Part shown: positions 53,186-63,235 of the stretch, piece by piece
Layout: each line of letters begins with the position of its first letter
How positions within the stretch are numbered: position 1 is the first letter of the stretch
Program-made: the position numbers and the translations under genes
Assembly (NCBI GenBank): GCA_963800255.1
Contig: CAWDAK010000022.1
Span: forward strand, 248,001-312,000
Direction: 5' to 3'
Source: DATFVA01 sp963800255
Lineage (GTDB): Bacteria > Bacteroidota > Ignavibacteria > Ignavibacteriales > Ignavibacteriaceae
Length of the DNA stretch: 64,000 bases
The notes under the pieces: model-generated
What the model was told of the DNA's origin: nothing
What the model saw: the letters and a program-made list of their open reading frames with translations, nothing else
The model's database searches: none

Positions 53186-54736
53186 TCAATTCACTTCAAA
53201 TTCAGAACCGGAGGGTCTAACAGAATCATAAAGATTTTTTAATCGTGTATACGCAAACCTGCTGCCACGCTGAGCTGAGTCCCGGTAGTAAGTGACTGCC
53301 TTTGCAATATCCTTTTCCAGACCTATTCCGTTTTCATAGGCATAACCTACAGCAGATTGCGCAAGTAAAGATCCCTTAACAGAGGCAGAGAGGAGCTTGC
53401 TTACCCTCTTCGCGTAATCAGAAGCAGGCAGCTGATCCAGGATAACAGCGGCAGCCATACGGATTTCCGCATCGTGTGAACCAAGTTTTTCAGCCTGCTG
53501 CCATAAAGAAAACGCTTTAGTAAGATCCTTCTTCTGTACGCCCGAATAATAGAAAAGTCCATATTCGATTAAGGCCGGTGCAAAATTATTTTGTGCCGAT
53601 TTGCCAAGAAGATTAACGGCATCCGGAAGCGTTATCTGGTGGTCAAGCCCAAGTATTTCGAGGCAGTACCAATTAAACATAGCAATAGGATTACCCTCAT
53701 CACTTTCCTTTTTAATTAAAGGAAAAAATATACCTGTTTTCTCCATATTGAAAAGAAGTATTGAGGCGGTAGGACTGTCAAGCCTTGATGCCCTTATATA
53801 ATATTCAATTGCCGTAAGCAGATCTTTTTTGTAGTAAATGCCTTTTTCGTAAAGCTTTCCTAAAAAAGTCAATGCCTCAGGACTTCCATAATCGGCAGCT
53901 TGTGTAATAAGTGGGATAAATCCGGATATTGAAACAAAGTTTGTATCCTGAAGACTATTTTTAATAGAATCAGACAGTTCTTTAAATCCCGAATGTGTTA
54001 AATCCTCGAGTAATCTTTTATTGGATACCATAGGGATTGAATCCAGAACATCCTCAAAATCTATATAAACCAGTCCAAGCGAAGATTTTATAGGGGAGAT
54101 GTCATTTGCAGTTATCGTTGAATCCTGCTTGGAAATATTTGCTTCAGTTGTATCTATACTTGAACCCGGAACTTTCTTCTTTATTTCCTTAAGTGTTTCT
54201 TCTGCACTTTGATTTCCTTTTTCAGCAGCTTTGTTAATCCAGGAATAAGCTTTACCCCAGTTGCGCTTAACAATAAGGTTGTCAGTATAAAGGAGCCCTA
54301 CCGCATACTGAGCCTCAGGCATTCCTTCATCCGCAGCTTCTTTAAAAGATTTAAAAGCTTCAAAAGGATCCCATTCAGTTCCCCATCCATTTATCAGAAG
54401 AATCGCATAATTATACTTAGCTGCTGTAACACCATGATCTGCAGCATTTTTAATCCATTTAGCAGCTTTGACGGTGTCGGCTTCTACTCCTTCACCAAGC
54501 AGGTATCTTATTCCTAATTCGTGTTGTGCAAGAGGATCACCGGAGTTTGCTTCCCTGATTAAATTAAACTGCTGCCATATCCGGTATGATAAATCGGGCT
54601 GGTAGAAGGGGTTCGGCTGACTTTGAGGTTTATTATTTTTAAATGCGAAGCTTTTTGTCGAGTCCTGACTAAAAAGGTTAATAGTCGACAATAAACAGAA
54701 AACAAGTACCAGGATATTTCTCAAAGCTGCCTGCAA
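53186..54736 (-). CDS. Secreted Sel1-repeat protein
   Basis: 516-residue exported protein with many Sel1-like/TPR helical repeats, for example LAQHELGIRYLLGEGVEADT, AKWIKNAADHGVTAAKYNYA, AQYAVGLLYTDNLIVKRNWG, ALTFLGKLYEKGIYYKKDLL and AQSAVGYAYENGIGLEKDIA. The N-terminus looks like a signal peptide (about 5-23, ending LFSQ). No ATG is available: the best starts are TTG at 54736 or TTG at 54724, with only a weak AGG before them, so the start is uncertain. Sel1 proteins usually scaffold protein contacts; the partner is unknown. Confidence 0.85.
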   Translation of the reverse strand: MQAALRNILVLVFCLLSTINLFSQDSTKSFAFKNNKPQSQPNPFYQPDLSYRIWQQFNLIREANSGDPLAQHELGIRYLLGEGVEADTVKAAKWIKNAADHGVTAAKYNYAILLINGWGTEWDPFEAFKSFKEAADEGMPEAQYAVGLLYTDNLIVKRNWGKAYSWINKAAEKGNQSAEETLKEIKKKVPGSSIDTTEANISKQDSTITANDISPIKSSLGLVYIDFEDVLDSIPMVSNKRLLEDLTHSGFKELSDSIKNSLQDTNFVSISGFIPLITQAADYGSPEALTFLGKLYEKGIYYKKDLLTAIEYYIRASRLDSPTASILLFNMEKTGIFFPLIKKESDEGNPIAMFNWYCLEILGLDHQITLPDAVNLLGKSAQNNFAPALIEYGLFYYSGVQKKDLTKAFSLWQQAEKLGSHDAEIRMAAAVILDQLPASDYAKRVSKLLSASVKGSLLAQSAVGYAYENGIGLEKDIAKAVTYYRDSAQRGSRFAYTRLKNLYDSVRPSGSEFEVN

Positions 54737-54771
54737 GCTGGTTTTTAAGATATTTATATTAGAGACAAATA

Positions 54772-55107
54772 TTATAATAAAAGTTTAATAATGGGAGAAA
54801 TATTTTGCGGAAGCGTAAACTTTCTGTCTTTGATATAATCCATCGCTGCACGAGTAATCCATTCCCGGTTTGATTCAATTTCTTTAAATTCAATTTTTGC
54901 GGGACTTTCATTAATTATCACATATTTTTTAATATTAAGTTCGATGGGTTTATTCTCTCCGTCTAACATAACTGAAATAAAGATAGTCTTTTCACTACTG
55001 TTCACATCAAACCCGAGAAGTTTCCCATATCTTTCTATTTTCTTTCTGATAAACATCTTCGCTGAAGCGGCAGTGAAATCATCCTTAATATTTGAAAATA
55101 ATCCCAT
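54772..55107 (-). CDS. Small hypothetical protein downstream of the Omp85-like gene
   Basis: 111-residue soluble protein, no signal peptide. It begins with an amphipathic helix (FSNIKDDFTAASAKMFIRKK), then beta-like stretches (KTIFISVMLDG, KPIELNIKKYVII) and a late helix. I do not recognise a family. The start lies 4 bases after the stop of the Omp85-like gene, so the two are probably co-translated and may act together. Confidence 0.65.
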   Translation of the reverse strand: MGLFSNIKDDFTAASAKMFIRKKIERYGKLLGFDVNSSEKTIFISVMLDGENKPIELNIKKYVIINESPAKIEFKEIESNREWITRAAMDYIKDRKFTLPQNISPIIKLLL

Positions 55108-55111
55108 CTAG

Positions 55112-56818
55112 TTACTCATCTGAAAAATTTATGGTCGTCGGTTCATCGAAATTAAAGTAACGGCTTCCCAGCACGAAAGCTGCTGAAAAAACGATTTCTG
55201 TTTTTGCCCCTCCTGATGCAGGATTATAAGGGTTATAAACAACAGCCAGTTCAAAATTAGTTTTGGAAATTGACTGATTCTGCGTTCTCAAACCGAAGCC
55301 GTAACCCTGGTAAACCCGGCTCGATAGCAGGTTCTGGTTCTCTCCTGAGATTAAAGCATAATCAGCAAAAGCTATTCCTCCTAAAACAAACCCAAGTATG
55401 TTGTATGGCGTAAAAAGTCTCATCTCCATATCAAGCACATTACGTTTAACTCCCGCAATAGAATATTCATTAAACCCCGGCATACCTGAGGTGCGGTCAA
55501 GAAAAATTTGCTCACCTTCAAACCTATTGTATCCCAGTACGTAATTGTTCTGAACAAAGAACCTTGCTTTCCAGCCATCCCTTGTGATAAGTGGGGAGTG
55601 GTAGATGAAATCGAATTTAATCGTATTTTGTTCCCACTTATCAGAGTACTTGAATCCTCCCAGGTTAAAATTTCCTGAGATATATCCGAAATTTTTAAAT
55701 TGCGCAGAATATATTACCTGAGCTCCAAAGTACCACCGGTCATAAAATTCTCTTGAGTCTGAACCCGTTGTAAGTGCAATCATACCCCCGACCGGAATGT
55801 CTTCTGTAACGCCAAACTCACTTATATAGTATGCTTTATAAAATTTCCTGTGAATTGCCCCAAAGCTGCCCAGGTACAGTCTGTGGTTCTCAAATATCTT
55901 ATTTGAATCGATGGAAACCTCAGGTCTAATCCTGTAATGTTTACGATAATATCTGCCGGATACAATAAACGAAGAATTATCTCCTAACCATCCAAGAGAA
56001 GGAAGTGTGAATGATCGTCCTACCCATAAATCCTGTGAATCATAGCTATGAGGGATGAGTGTAATTTCTTTATTGCCGTCGAGGAAACGAAGGTCGTCAT
56101 GCTCCCAGGTAAAATCGAGACCTCCTGCCCACTCCGTGTAAGTAGTTACGAAGGACCGGTTCAGACCGATACGGAATAGATTGCTCTTATTATTGCTTGC
56201 CAGGTTAAGCGAAGCATTTACAAATGACCCTTTTATATTATTTATGGTATAATCAAATTTCCCACCCCATCCAATATAAGTGTCTTCGTCATGAGTAATT
56301 ACAAGACCTACGGAATGGCCTACTCCCAGAAAGTTTTTATCTTTCAGTCCCAGGTACCCGCTTTTACGTTTTGGACTATACGAGATCTGGGGATCAAGCG
56401 TCCATTTATCTTTAGTAGAAACATAGATATTAACTTTTCCGGGCTCGTCAGAATTTTGAAGTTTTATGGCAGCATCATAAAAATAGCCCGACTGGCGAAG
56501 GAGTCTTTCACTATCTTCAATTGATACGGGGTCAAGTTTATCTCCCTCTTTGAAGAGGAGAGTATTCTTAATTACCCAGGTTTTCGTTTTAATGTGAAGT
56601 GCATTACCTATTTTGCCAAAGATATCGGGCTGCCAGCTGTCACCATCGTTAATCGATGGGCCGGAAACATCAATATTGTTTATGAAAATATTTTTAATAA
56701 TTTTTCCTTCACTGGCTTTTACCCTAGTTGAGTCTGAATAGACGGTGAAGGCAAAGGAGCTGAAATGGAAAACGAATAACCATAAAATGGTAAGAACAGC
56801 TTTTCTGGATTTTATCAT
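55112..56818 (-). CDS. Omp85/BamA-like outer-membrane protein with POTRA-like domain
   Basis: 568-residue exported protein: signal peptide (about 1-23), a POTRA-like start (about 38-135, with KNIFINNIDVSGPSI, LLFKEGDKLDPVSIEDSERL and RQSGYFYDAAIKL) and a C-terminal barrel (about 145-568) with SGYLGLKDKNFLGVGHSVGL and a VYQGYGFGLRTQNQSISKTN strand. It is much shorter than BamA (one rather than five POTRA domains) and could be a TamA- or patatin-tail-like barrel. It divergently faces the SSS symporter gene. The next gene, a small unknown, follows 4 bases later. Confidence 0.85.
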   Translation of the reverse strand: MIKSRKAVLTILWLFVFHFSSFAFTVYSDSTRVKASEGKIIKNIFINNIDVSGPSINDGDSWQPDIFGKIGNALHIKTKTWVIKNTLLFKEGDKLDPVSIEDSERLLRQSGYFYDAAIKLQNSDEPGKVNIYVSTKDKWTLDPQISYSPKRKSGYLGLKDKNFLGVGHSVGLVITHDEDTYIGWGGKFDYTINNIKGSFVNASLNLASNNKSNLFRIGLNRSFVTTYTEWAGGLDFTWEHDDLRFLDGNKEITLIPHSYDSQDLWVGRSFTLPSLGWLGDNSSFIVSGRYYRKHYRIRPEVSIDSNKIFENHRLYLGSFGAIHRKFYKAYYISEFGVTEDIPVGGMIALTTGSDSREFYDRWYFGAQVIYSAQFKNFGYISGNFNLGGFKYSDKWEQNTIKFDFIYHSPLITRDGWKARFFVQNNYVLGYNRFEGEQIFLDRTSGMPGFNEYSIAGVKRNVLDMEMRLFTPYNILGFVLGGIAFADYALISGENQNLLSSRVYQGYGFGLRTQNQSISKTNFELAVVYNPYNPASGGAKTEIVFSAAFVLGSRYFNFDEPTTINFSDE

Positions 56819-56987
56819 ACATTCAAGATATTATTTATAAGGATATGTTAACAATACCTTAATAATTCTTCTGTGACTTCAACTTAAATATCTCATTCTT
56901 CTTGATCTGAATACCCTATTAAAGTAATTTGAATTCCAGAATAAACTGATTTTTATCACAAGTTACTATCACTATTAAAGGACATCT

Positions 56988-58592
56988 ATGGGAGTTAATG
57001 TTTCCGCAGCAGACCTTATAGTAATAGCGGGGTATATTTTTCTCGTTCTCGCAATAGGATTTTATTTCAGGAAAAAGCATAAAAACAGTGAGGAATATTT
57101 CCTTGCAGGAAGGAATATCGGCTGGGTAGCTATTGGAGCATCTCTATTTGCTACTAATATTTCCAGTGAACATTTCCTTGGGCTTGCGGGAACAGGTGCA
57201 CAATCAGGCCTGGCAGTAGGAAACTTTGAATGGCTTGCCTGCCTGATAGTCCTACTTCTTGGGTGGGTATTTACTCCTTTTTACCTCAAATCAGGTGTCT
57301 TTACTATGCCTGAATTCCTTGAAAAAAGATACAACAGCGCATCAAGATACTACCTGAGCATAGTTTCAATAGTTGCTTATGTCCTTACAAAAATCTCTAT
57401 AGCTCTGTATGCAGGAGGAATATTGCTTCATGCTGTAATGGGGTGGGATATGTATACATCTGCAGTTATAATCGTCATCATAACAGGTTTGTATACAGTA
57501 ACCGGAGGACTTTCTGCCGTGATCTATACGGACCTTGTACAAATGTTCATCCTCATCGGCGGCTCAGTTGCCCTAACTGTCCTTGGCCTTAACCAGGCAG
57601 GAGGATGGGATAACCTTGTTGCCGGAACACCGGTATCATACTGGCATATGTTTAAACCTTTGTCTGATCCTGATTTTCCATGGACGGGTATCATATTCGG
57701 CGCCCCTATCCTGGGCATTTGGTATTGGTGTACTGATCAGTACATAGTACAGCGTGTGCTTAGTGCCAGGAATTTATCAAATGCACAAAGCGGGACGATT
57801 TTTGCCGGCTTCCTTAAGATACTTCCTGTGTTCATATTGATACTTCCGGGAATCATTGCATTTTATCTTTCGAAAGGGAGCATCAGCGGTGACCAGGCTT
57901 ATGCCTGGATGATTACTAATCTGCTTCCTTCCGGTTTGAAAGGACTTGTTGTAGCAGGATTGCTTGCTGCTCTAATGTCATCCCTAAGCGCGATGTTTAA
58001 TTCCACGTCTACTTTACTAACAATAGATATTTATAAAAAGATGAAGCCTGAGGCAGATGAAAAGGCTACCGTTAACTTCGGACGAATTGCAACAGGTTTT
58101 ATGGTAATACTTGGACTTCTTTGGATTCCTTTTATAGGATTATTAAGTGATAACAGGATGTATGTTTATCTTCAAAGCGTACAGGCATATATATCGCCGC
58201 CTATTGCGGCTATCTTTCTATTCGGGATTTTCTGGAAGAGAGTTAACGGCAAGGGCGCTATTGCTGCTTTGCTAACCGGACTGGTTTTGGGCGGCTTCAG
58301 ACTTATACTTGAAATACAAAATAAAATAACACCCCTATCCAGTGATTTTCTTCGCTATACTGCTTCAATTAATTTTCTGCATTTTGCTGTTTTACTTTTT
58401 ATAATTTGTTCAGCAGTACTCATACTTGTTAGTCTTGCCTCGGAAGTTCCTACTGGAAGAACGCTGGAAAAACTTGTAATATCTTCCGGGGATATAAACT
58501 ATGCCGCTGATTCAAAATGGCGGAAGATAAATATCGGGGCTTCATTTGTTCTGGTTGCTGTGTTAGCAGTTCTGTGGTGGACGTTTGGTTGA
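56988..58592 (+). CDS. Sodium:solute symporter (SGLT-like)
   Basis: 534-residue SSS-family transporter with about 14 helices. The sequence closely follows vSGLT in shape: NSEEYFLAGRNIGWVAIGAS, NISSEHFLGLAGTGAQSGLA, SGVFTMPEFLEKRYNSASRY, TGGLSAVIYTDLVQMFILIG and LMSSLSAMFNSTSTLLTIDI, the last carrying the sodium-site serines. Glucose, galactose or another sugar is the likely substrate, co-imported with Na+. AAAGGA precedes the ATG. Confidence 0.94.
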   Translation: MGVNVSAADLIVIAGYIFLVLAIGFYFRKKHKNSEEYFLAGRNIGWVAIGASLFATNISSEHFLGLAGTGAQSGLAVGNFEWLACLIVLLLGWVFTPFYLKSGVFTMPEFLEKRYNSASRYYLSIVSIVAYVLTKISIALYAGGILLHAVMGWDMYTSAVIIVIITGLYTVTGGLSAVIYTDLVQMFILIGGSVALTVLGLNQAGGWDNLVAGTPVSYWHMFKPLSDPDFPWTGIIFGAPILGIWYWCTDQYIVQRVLSARNLSNAQSGTIFAGFLKILPVFILILPGIIAFYLSKGSISGDQAYAWMITNLLPSGLKGLVVAGLLAALMSSLSAMFNSTSTLLTIDIYKKMKPEADEKATVNFGRIATGFMVILGLLWIPFIGLLSDNRMYVYLQSVQAYISPPIAAIFLFGIFWKRVNGKGAIAALLTGLVLGGFRLILEIQNKITPLSSDFLRYTASINFLHFAVLLFIICSAVLILVSLASEVPTGRTLEKLVISSGDINYAADSKWRKINIGASFVLVAVLAVLWWTFG

Positions 58593-58614
58593 GAAGTTTA
58601 AGAACCCCAATTAT

Positions 58615-61053
58615 ATGAAAAAAATCTATCTTATTATTTTACTGCTTATAGTTTCTCTTGTATCGGCATACATAATCTACAAGGTTTATCCTTCTGTACA
58701 TCCTCTCGGGGCTGTCAGGCTTAACTATAATTCCCTTCAGATAAAAGAAAGAGGCGAGAGGTTCGCGGATAAGTTTAATCTTATTACAGAAAATAAAACT
58801 GAAACTACAATTTTAGAATCGAATAACGATTTATTAAAAAGTATATATGATTCTTATCCATTCTCAAGAGCGAATGAAATTATCCGTAATAAGGTTCCTG
58901 GTTATTACTGGGAACTTAATTGGAAAAGTTCCGAAGGTAAAGTTGTAATAAATAGTGATAAAGATCCGGGACTGAAATTAACTGCCGGGGATTTTCAGTT
59001 TAATTTTGATACAGAGGGGAACCTGCTTAAGTATAAAAGAGAATTTAGCGATTCGATTAAAATAAATCCTGTTGATGAAGACCAAGCAAAAGAACTGGCT
59101 CTGAATTTTCTTCAGGATTATGCTCCTGTTGTTCCGGAAAGGGAAAACAGCAACGAAAAATATAAAGTAACAGAAGGTTTTGTGGGGCAGGCTGCGAAGA
59201 TTACTAGAAACCAGTTCAGGACTGATTATAACTTCTCATGGAAGGCAAAATCTGTCGATATAAATAGAGATATAATCATTAATGTCACAGTTTCGGGTGA
59301 TTTGATTTCAGAATATAGTCTTGCTTATGATGTGCCGGAAAGTGATTCCAAAGCACACGACAGCATATTCTCAGTTGCAACTGAAGTTCCTTTCTACCTT
59401 GCAGTATATATCCTGATTTTAATTATTGGTTATAAAAGGATACGTGCTTATGAGGTTAGTTTCAGACTGGCGATAATTATGGGTCTTATTGTCGGCGTTT
59501 CATTCAGTATAAACCTTTATACACTTATTGCAGATTCATCCAAAGGCTGGGAGCTTTGGCTGCCTTTGATTTTTAGTACGATATTTCTTTCAGCAGGAGT
59601 TTTTATTAGCTGGGCCGTTAGTGAGACGATATCGAGAGAAGCCTGGAAAGAAAAGTTTGTATCCCTTGATTTACTTACGAAAGGATATGCTTTCCATTCT
59701 AGAGTCGGAACTTCGGGGATAAGAGGTCTGATAGGTGCTTTTTTGATTTACCTGGTGTGGGCGGGAATTCTCTTCGTCTCTGAACAATTTTTCCGCATAT
59801 CATTTGTATTTAAGGATAGCTCGAGTATAATTTCACATTTCCATTCCGTTAGTCCGGCGTTGAATGTAATAAATAAAAGTATTTATCCAGAGATTTATGT
59901 TACCGCTATTTTTCTTTTGTTCGTTTACTCAGGATTAAAAAGGAGATTTAATTCCCTTTCCTTACTGCTTCCGATTAGTGCGCTTCTATGGGGTCTGATA
60001 AATTATAATGACCTTGTCCCTATTTACTGGGGAGTGATTACCGGGATAATCACAGGAGGGCTTTTCATTTTATTATTTCATTATTATGACGTCCTTGCCG
60101 CACTTATCGCACTCATAATCTATCATATTATTGATATCGGGATTTCATTATTTACCAGCGGAAATCCTTATTATCTGAATTCAGGGTATTATATAATCCT
60201 TGTCTTCATTCTTTTTGCTGTATTCCTTATTATCGGGTTATTTACCAGGGATAAAGTCACCGACTTTGATTTTATAACACCCGCTTTTGTTAAAAATATA
60301 ACCGAACGCCAGAGGATGCAGAGAGAACTTGAGATTGCACGGGACGTACAGATGAGTTTTCTGCCAGTAAAGAATCCGCAATATAAAGGGCTTGATATCG
60401 CAGCAAAATGCATCCCTGCACTTGAAGTGGGGGGAGACTACTATGATTTTGTGAAATTGGACGAAAGTCGTTTTGGAATTATTATTGGTGATGTATCGGG
60501 CAAAGGAACCCAGGCTGCTTTTTATATGACACTAGCCAAAGGGTTTGTGAAAGCACTTTCAAAAACAGTAAAATCCCCATCCGAATTCCTTATTAAACTG
60601 AATGAATTATTTTATGAAAATGTAGAGAGGGGAACATTCATTAGTATGATATACGGAATATTCGACGTGGATGAGAAAACGCTTACATTTTCAAGAGCGG
60701 GTCATAATCCCGTTCTGGCAAGACAGTCAGATAAAAAAGAAATTGAATTATTAAATCCTGTTGGTCTTGCGCTTGGATTGGAAAAAGGAAAGTTATTCAG
60801 TAAAACAATCAAAGAGTTGAAAGTGGATATATGTTCGGGTGACGTTTTTGTATTCTATACTGATGGCTTTACTGAAGCAAGGAACAAGTATAAATCTGAA
60901 TTCACTGAAGAAAGATTTAAAGAAGTCATATCAAAAAATATCGATCATCCGGCAAATGAAATCCTCCAAAAGGCAGTGGATGGTGTTAACACATTTATCG
61001 GGAAAGCACTTCAGCACGACGATATGACAATGATAGTAGTAAAAGTTATTTAA
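58615..61053 (+). CDS. Large membrane RsbU/SpoIIE-type PP2C phosphatase
   Basis: I choose the ATG at 58615 (812 residues, MKKIYLII); a TTG ten codons earlier would overlap the symporter stop. Order: N-terminal TM (about 3-23), an extracytoplasmic region of about 225 residues that I cannot assign (it has PepSY-like DEDQAKELALNFLQDY), a block of about ten helices (about 255-560), and a C-terminal PP2C domain (about 570-812): RELEIARDVQMSFLPVKNPQ, EVGGDYYDFVKLD, IGDVSGKGTQAAF, RAGHNPVLAR, FVFYTDGFTEARNK and HDDMTMIVV. A multi-helix receptor directly fused to an RsbU-like phosphatase suggests an envelope-stress or ligand sensor; no partner-switch genes are nearby. Confidence 0.9.
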   Translation: MKKIYLIILLLIVSLVSAYIIYKVYPSVHPLGAVRLNYNSLQIKERGERFADKFNLITENKTETTILESNNDLLKSIYDSYPFSRANEIIRNKVPGYYWELNWKSSEGKVVINSDKDPGLKLTAGDFQFNFDTEGNLLKYKREFSDSIKINPVDEDQAKELALNFLQDYAPVVPERENSNEKYKVTEGFVGQAAKITRNQFRTDYNFSWKAKSVDINRDIIINVTVSGDLISEYSLAYDVPESDSKAHDSIFSVATEVPFYLAVYILILIIGYKRIRAYEVSFRLAIIMGLIVGVSFSINLYTLIADSSKGWELWLPLIFSTIFLSAGVFISWAVSETISREAWKEKFVSLDLLTKGYAFHSRVGTSGIRGLIGAFLIYLVWAGILFVSEQFFRISFVFKDSSSIISHFHSVSPALNVINKSIYPEIYVTAIFLLFVYSGLKRRFNSLSLLLPISALLWGLINYNDLVPIYWGVITGIITGGLFILLFHYYDVLAALIALIIYHIIDIGISLFTSGNPYYLNSGYYIILVFILFAVFLIIGLFTRDKVTDFDFITPAFVKNITERQRMQRELEIARDVQMSFLPVKNPQYKGLDIAAKCIPALEVGGDYYDFVKLDESRFGIIIGDVSGKGTQAAFYMTLAKGFVKALSKTVKSPSEFLIKLNELFYENVERGTFISMIYGIFDVDEKTLTFSRAGHNPVLARQSDKKEIELLNPVGLALGLEKGKLFSKTIKELKVDICSGDVFVFYTDGFTEARNKYKSEFTEERFKEVISKNIDHPANEILQKAVDGVNTFIGKALQHDDMTMIVVKVI

Positions 61054-61088
61054 GAAAAACCATATTGAAACATTTACCAGCTTCTAAC

Positions 61089-61772
61089 TCAGGCTGGCTG
61101 ATGGACTTCTCCGCTTAGTTTAACAACCGGTATCCTGTTCTTATCGATCCAGTAAGCCCAGGGAATAAAGAGCCATTGAAGCAAACCTGCATAACCTACT
61201 GCTTCAACTGAAGGGGGAGGAGCACTGAAAAGACTCATCAGATATGCCAATCCGAGAAATATAATTAAACCCCAGAAAGCGTAGGTTCCGGTTTTATTTT
61301 TCGTTTTAGTTGAAGTTAGATATAAATATATTCCTCCGATGAAGATAAGGCTTTCAATTGCCACTGATATGGCAGGGTGATTCCATAGGCTCAGCCCGGC
61401 CTTTATACCACTTCCGGGAAAAAGAGGGAGGTCAGGTATGTGGACTAAAAGATCAAGAATCCAATGGCTGAGCACTAATAATCCTAGAATGACTGCACCC
61501 TTTAGGTTTTTCTTCAAAAAATAATAAATCACCCCGAATAATAGAGACCAGACAAGCACCATGAGCAGGCTATGAGTAAAGGGATAATAAGTAAACTCCA
61601 GTGTGTTTGAAGGGGTCGAGCCGGGCCCAATTTCAACTTTTTCTATACCAGTCAAAATTAAAATTGGCCAGATAAGGTCAAGGAATTGCGCAGCAAGGAA
61701 CATTGTGCCAAGTGATGGCTTAGGAGCTGCTTTCTTGCCGGCTAAACCGGCACCAAAGTGTCCTACGAACAT
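61089..61772 (-). CDS. Membrane-bound metal-dependent hydrolase-like protein
   Basis: 227-residue protein with about six helices. FVGHFGAGLAGKKAAPKPSL at the start and TYYPFTHSLLMVLVWS, LGLLVLSHWILDLLVHIPDL resemble the YdjM-type membrane hydrolase family, in which His and Asp residues at the helix ends form a putative metal site. Activity is unproven for the family. It converges with the phosphatase gene and is followed upstream by bactofilin on the same strand. Confidence 0.8.
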   Translation of the reverse strand: MFVGHFGAGLAGKKAAPKPSLGTMFLAAQFLDLIWPILILTGIEKVEIGPGSTPSNTLEFTYYPFTHSLLMVLVWSLLFGVIYYFLKKNLKGAVILGLLVLSHWILDLLVHIPDLPLFPGSGIKAGLSLWNHPAISVAIESLIFIGGIYLYLTSTKTKNKTGTYAFWGLIIFLGLAYLMSLFSAPPPSVEAVGYAGLLQWLFIPWAYWIDKNRIPVVKLSGEVHQPA

Positions 61773-61861
61773 ATTTTATACCTTCGTTTTTAACTTAATA
61801 TATTATTCTTTTGTACTAAGATAAAACCAGATTTAGAATATTTCAGTAGATGAGGGAAAAG

Positions 61862-62212
61862 CTATTCTCCCATCTTGCATTTACCATCAAATTTTGCCCC
61901 TTCTTTTACTATCAACGATTTAGTGAAAATATCTCCCTGAAGGTTTCCTTTTTCTTCAAGCGTGAGCCGGTTTTTTGCTTTAACTGTCCCGGTTACGTTT
62001 CCTCCGATAGCTATAGAATCAGCACTTACCTGGCCATTTACTTCACCATTACTTCCTATAACTACGTTCCCCTGAGAAATTATATCTCCCAGAATTTCTC
62101 CTTCAACCCTAATATTACCGTTGCTTTTAACTTTTCCTTCAATTTTAACCCCTGAACTAATTATGGTTGTTTCCTCGGATTTTCTTTCTTCGGGCGACAG
62201 GTTTTTAAGCAT
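61862..62212 (-). CDS. Bactofilin (polymer-forming cytoskeletal protein)
   Basis: 116-residue protein with a short N-terminal tail and a bactofilin core of repeated beta turns (ETTIISSGVKIEGKVKSNGN, IRVEGEILGDIISQGNVVIG, NGEVNGQVSADSIAIGGNVT). Bactofilins assemble without nucleotide into filaments that position envelope and motility functions. Short tails and a single domain are typical. It faces the DUF2911 gene across a 162-base gap. Confidence 0.93.
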   Translation of the reverse strand: MLKNLSPEERKSEETTIISSGVKIEGKVKSNGNIRVEGEILGDIISQGNVVIGSNGEVNGQVSADSIAIGGNVTGTVKAKNRLTLEEKGNLQGDIFTKSLIVKEGAKFDGKCKMGE

Positions 62213-62374
62213 AACAAAATTCCCTATATATTAAAATGATTATTATTCTTTCGTCAATATACTTTTTTTGTTTAAAAATAGGAATACATTTTTTGAAGGA
62301 ATTTTGTAATTTGGTCTTATCTCGAACCATTATATTTATAATCATTAACCGCTCTAAACCAGAACAGGAGTCAT

Positions 62375-63211
62375 ATGCGTAATTACGTCTTTTTAATTTT
62401 GGTACTATTATTTGCAGCTAATTATACATCTGCACAGGATTTCCATACCCCTCGTCCAAGTCCGGATGCCACAGTAAGTCAGGTTGTGGGTATTACAAGG
62501 ATTACAGTGGACTACAGCTCCCCGGGGGTGAAAAACAGGCCGATCTGGGACAACCTCGTCCCATACGGAAAAGTATGGAGGACCGGGGCGAATGAAGTTA
62601 CCTCGATAACGTTCAGTACACCTGTGGCTATTAAGGGCAACAAACTGGATGCAGGTACATACGGAATTCATATGATACCGGGAAAAGATTTATGGGAGAT
62701 AATTTTCAGTGATAATACTAATACGGATGATCCAATGGATTATGATAGCTCAAAGGATGTACTGAGAATTAAAGTTGAACCCCAGGAAAATACCTTCACA
62801 GAACGGATGGCGTTTACATTCACTGATATGGATGAGAACAGTACAAAAGTGAACCTTCTATGGGAAAAGTTGAGACTAACATTTAATGTGGCAGCGGAAA
62901 CACAAAAGCTCGTGCTTGAAAATGCAAGGAACCTGGATGCATGGTCAGACCTGAATTCAGCTGCTGCATATTGCCTGCAAAACGATGTTAACCTTGATGA
63001 AGGTTTCAGGTGGATCCAGGCTTCTGTTCTGATAAATGAAAATTACTGGAACCAGAGAATAAAAGCTCAATACCTTGCAAAGATGGGTAATATAGATGAG
63101 GCTGTTACGGTTATGGAGAAAGCTTTAGATCAGGGAGCGAAGATGGAAAACCCTCCATTTGATTTTGAGAATATGAAAAAGAAACTAGTCGAATGGAAGG
63201 GAATGGATTAA
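62375..63211 (+). CDS. DUF2911 secreted protein
   Basis: 278-residue exported protein. Signal peptide (about 1-20, ending TSAQ), then a DUF2911 domain: TPRPSPDATVSQVVGITRIT, VDYSSPGVKNRPIWDNLVPY, GKVWRTGANEVTSITFSTPV and GTYGIHMIPGKDLWEIIFSD. A C-terminal helical part (about 175-275) resembles TPR units (MGNIDEAVTVMEKALDQG). The role is unknown; members are frequent in Bacteroidota. CAGGAG precedes the ATG. A TTG-N17-TATATTTA promoter-like pair lies at 62311-62338. Confidence 0.9.
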   Translation: MRNYVFLILVLLFAANYTSAQDFHTPRPSPDATVSQVVGITRITVDYSSPGVKNRPIWDNLVPYGKVWRTGANEVTSITFSTPVAIKGNKLDAGTYGIHMIPGKDLWEIIFSDNTNTDDPMDYDSSKDVLRIKVEPQENTFTERMAFTFTDMDENSTKVNLLWEKLRLTFNVAAETQKLVLENARNLDAWSDLNSAAAYCLQNDVNLDEGFRWIQASVLINENYWNQRIKAQYLAKMGNIDEAVTVMEKALDQGAKMENPPFDFENMKKKLVEWKGMD

Positions 63212-63235
63212 TACATAAATCAGGTTTAAAATAAA

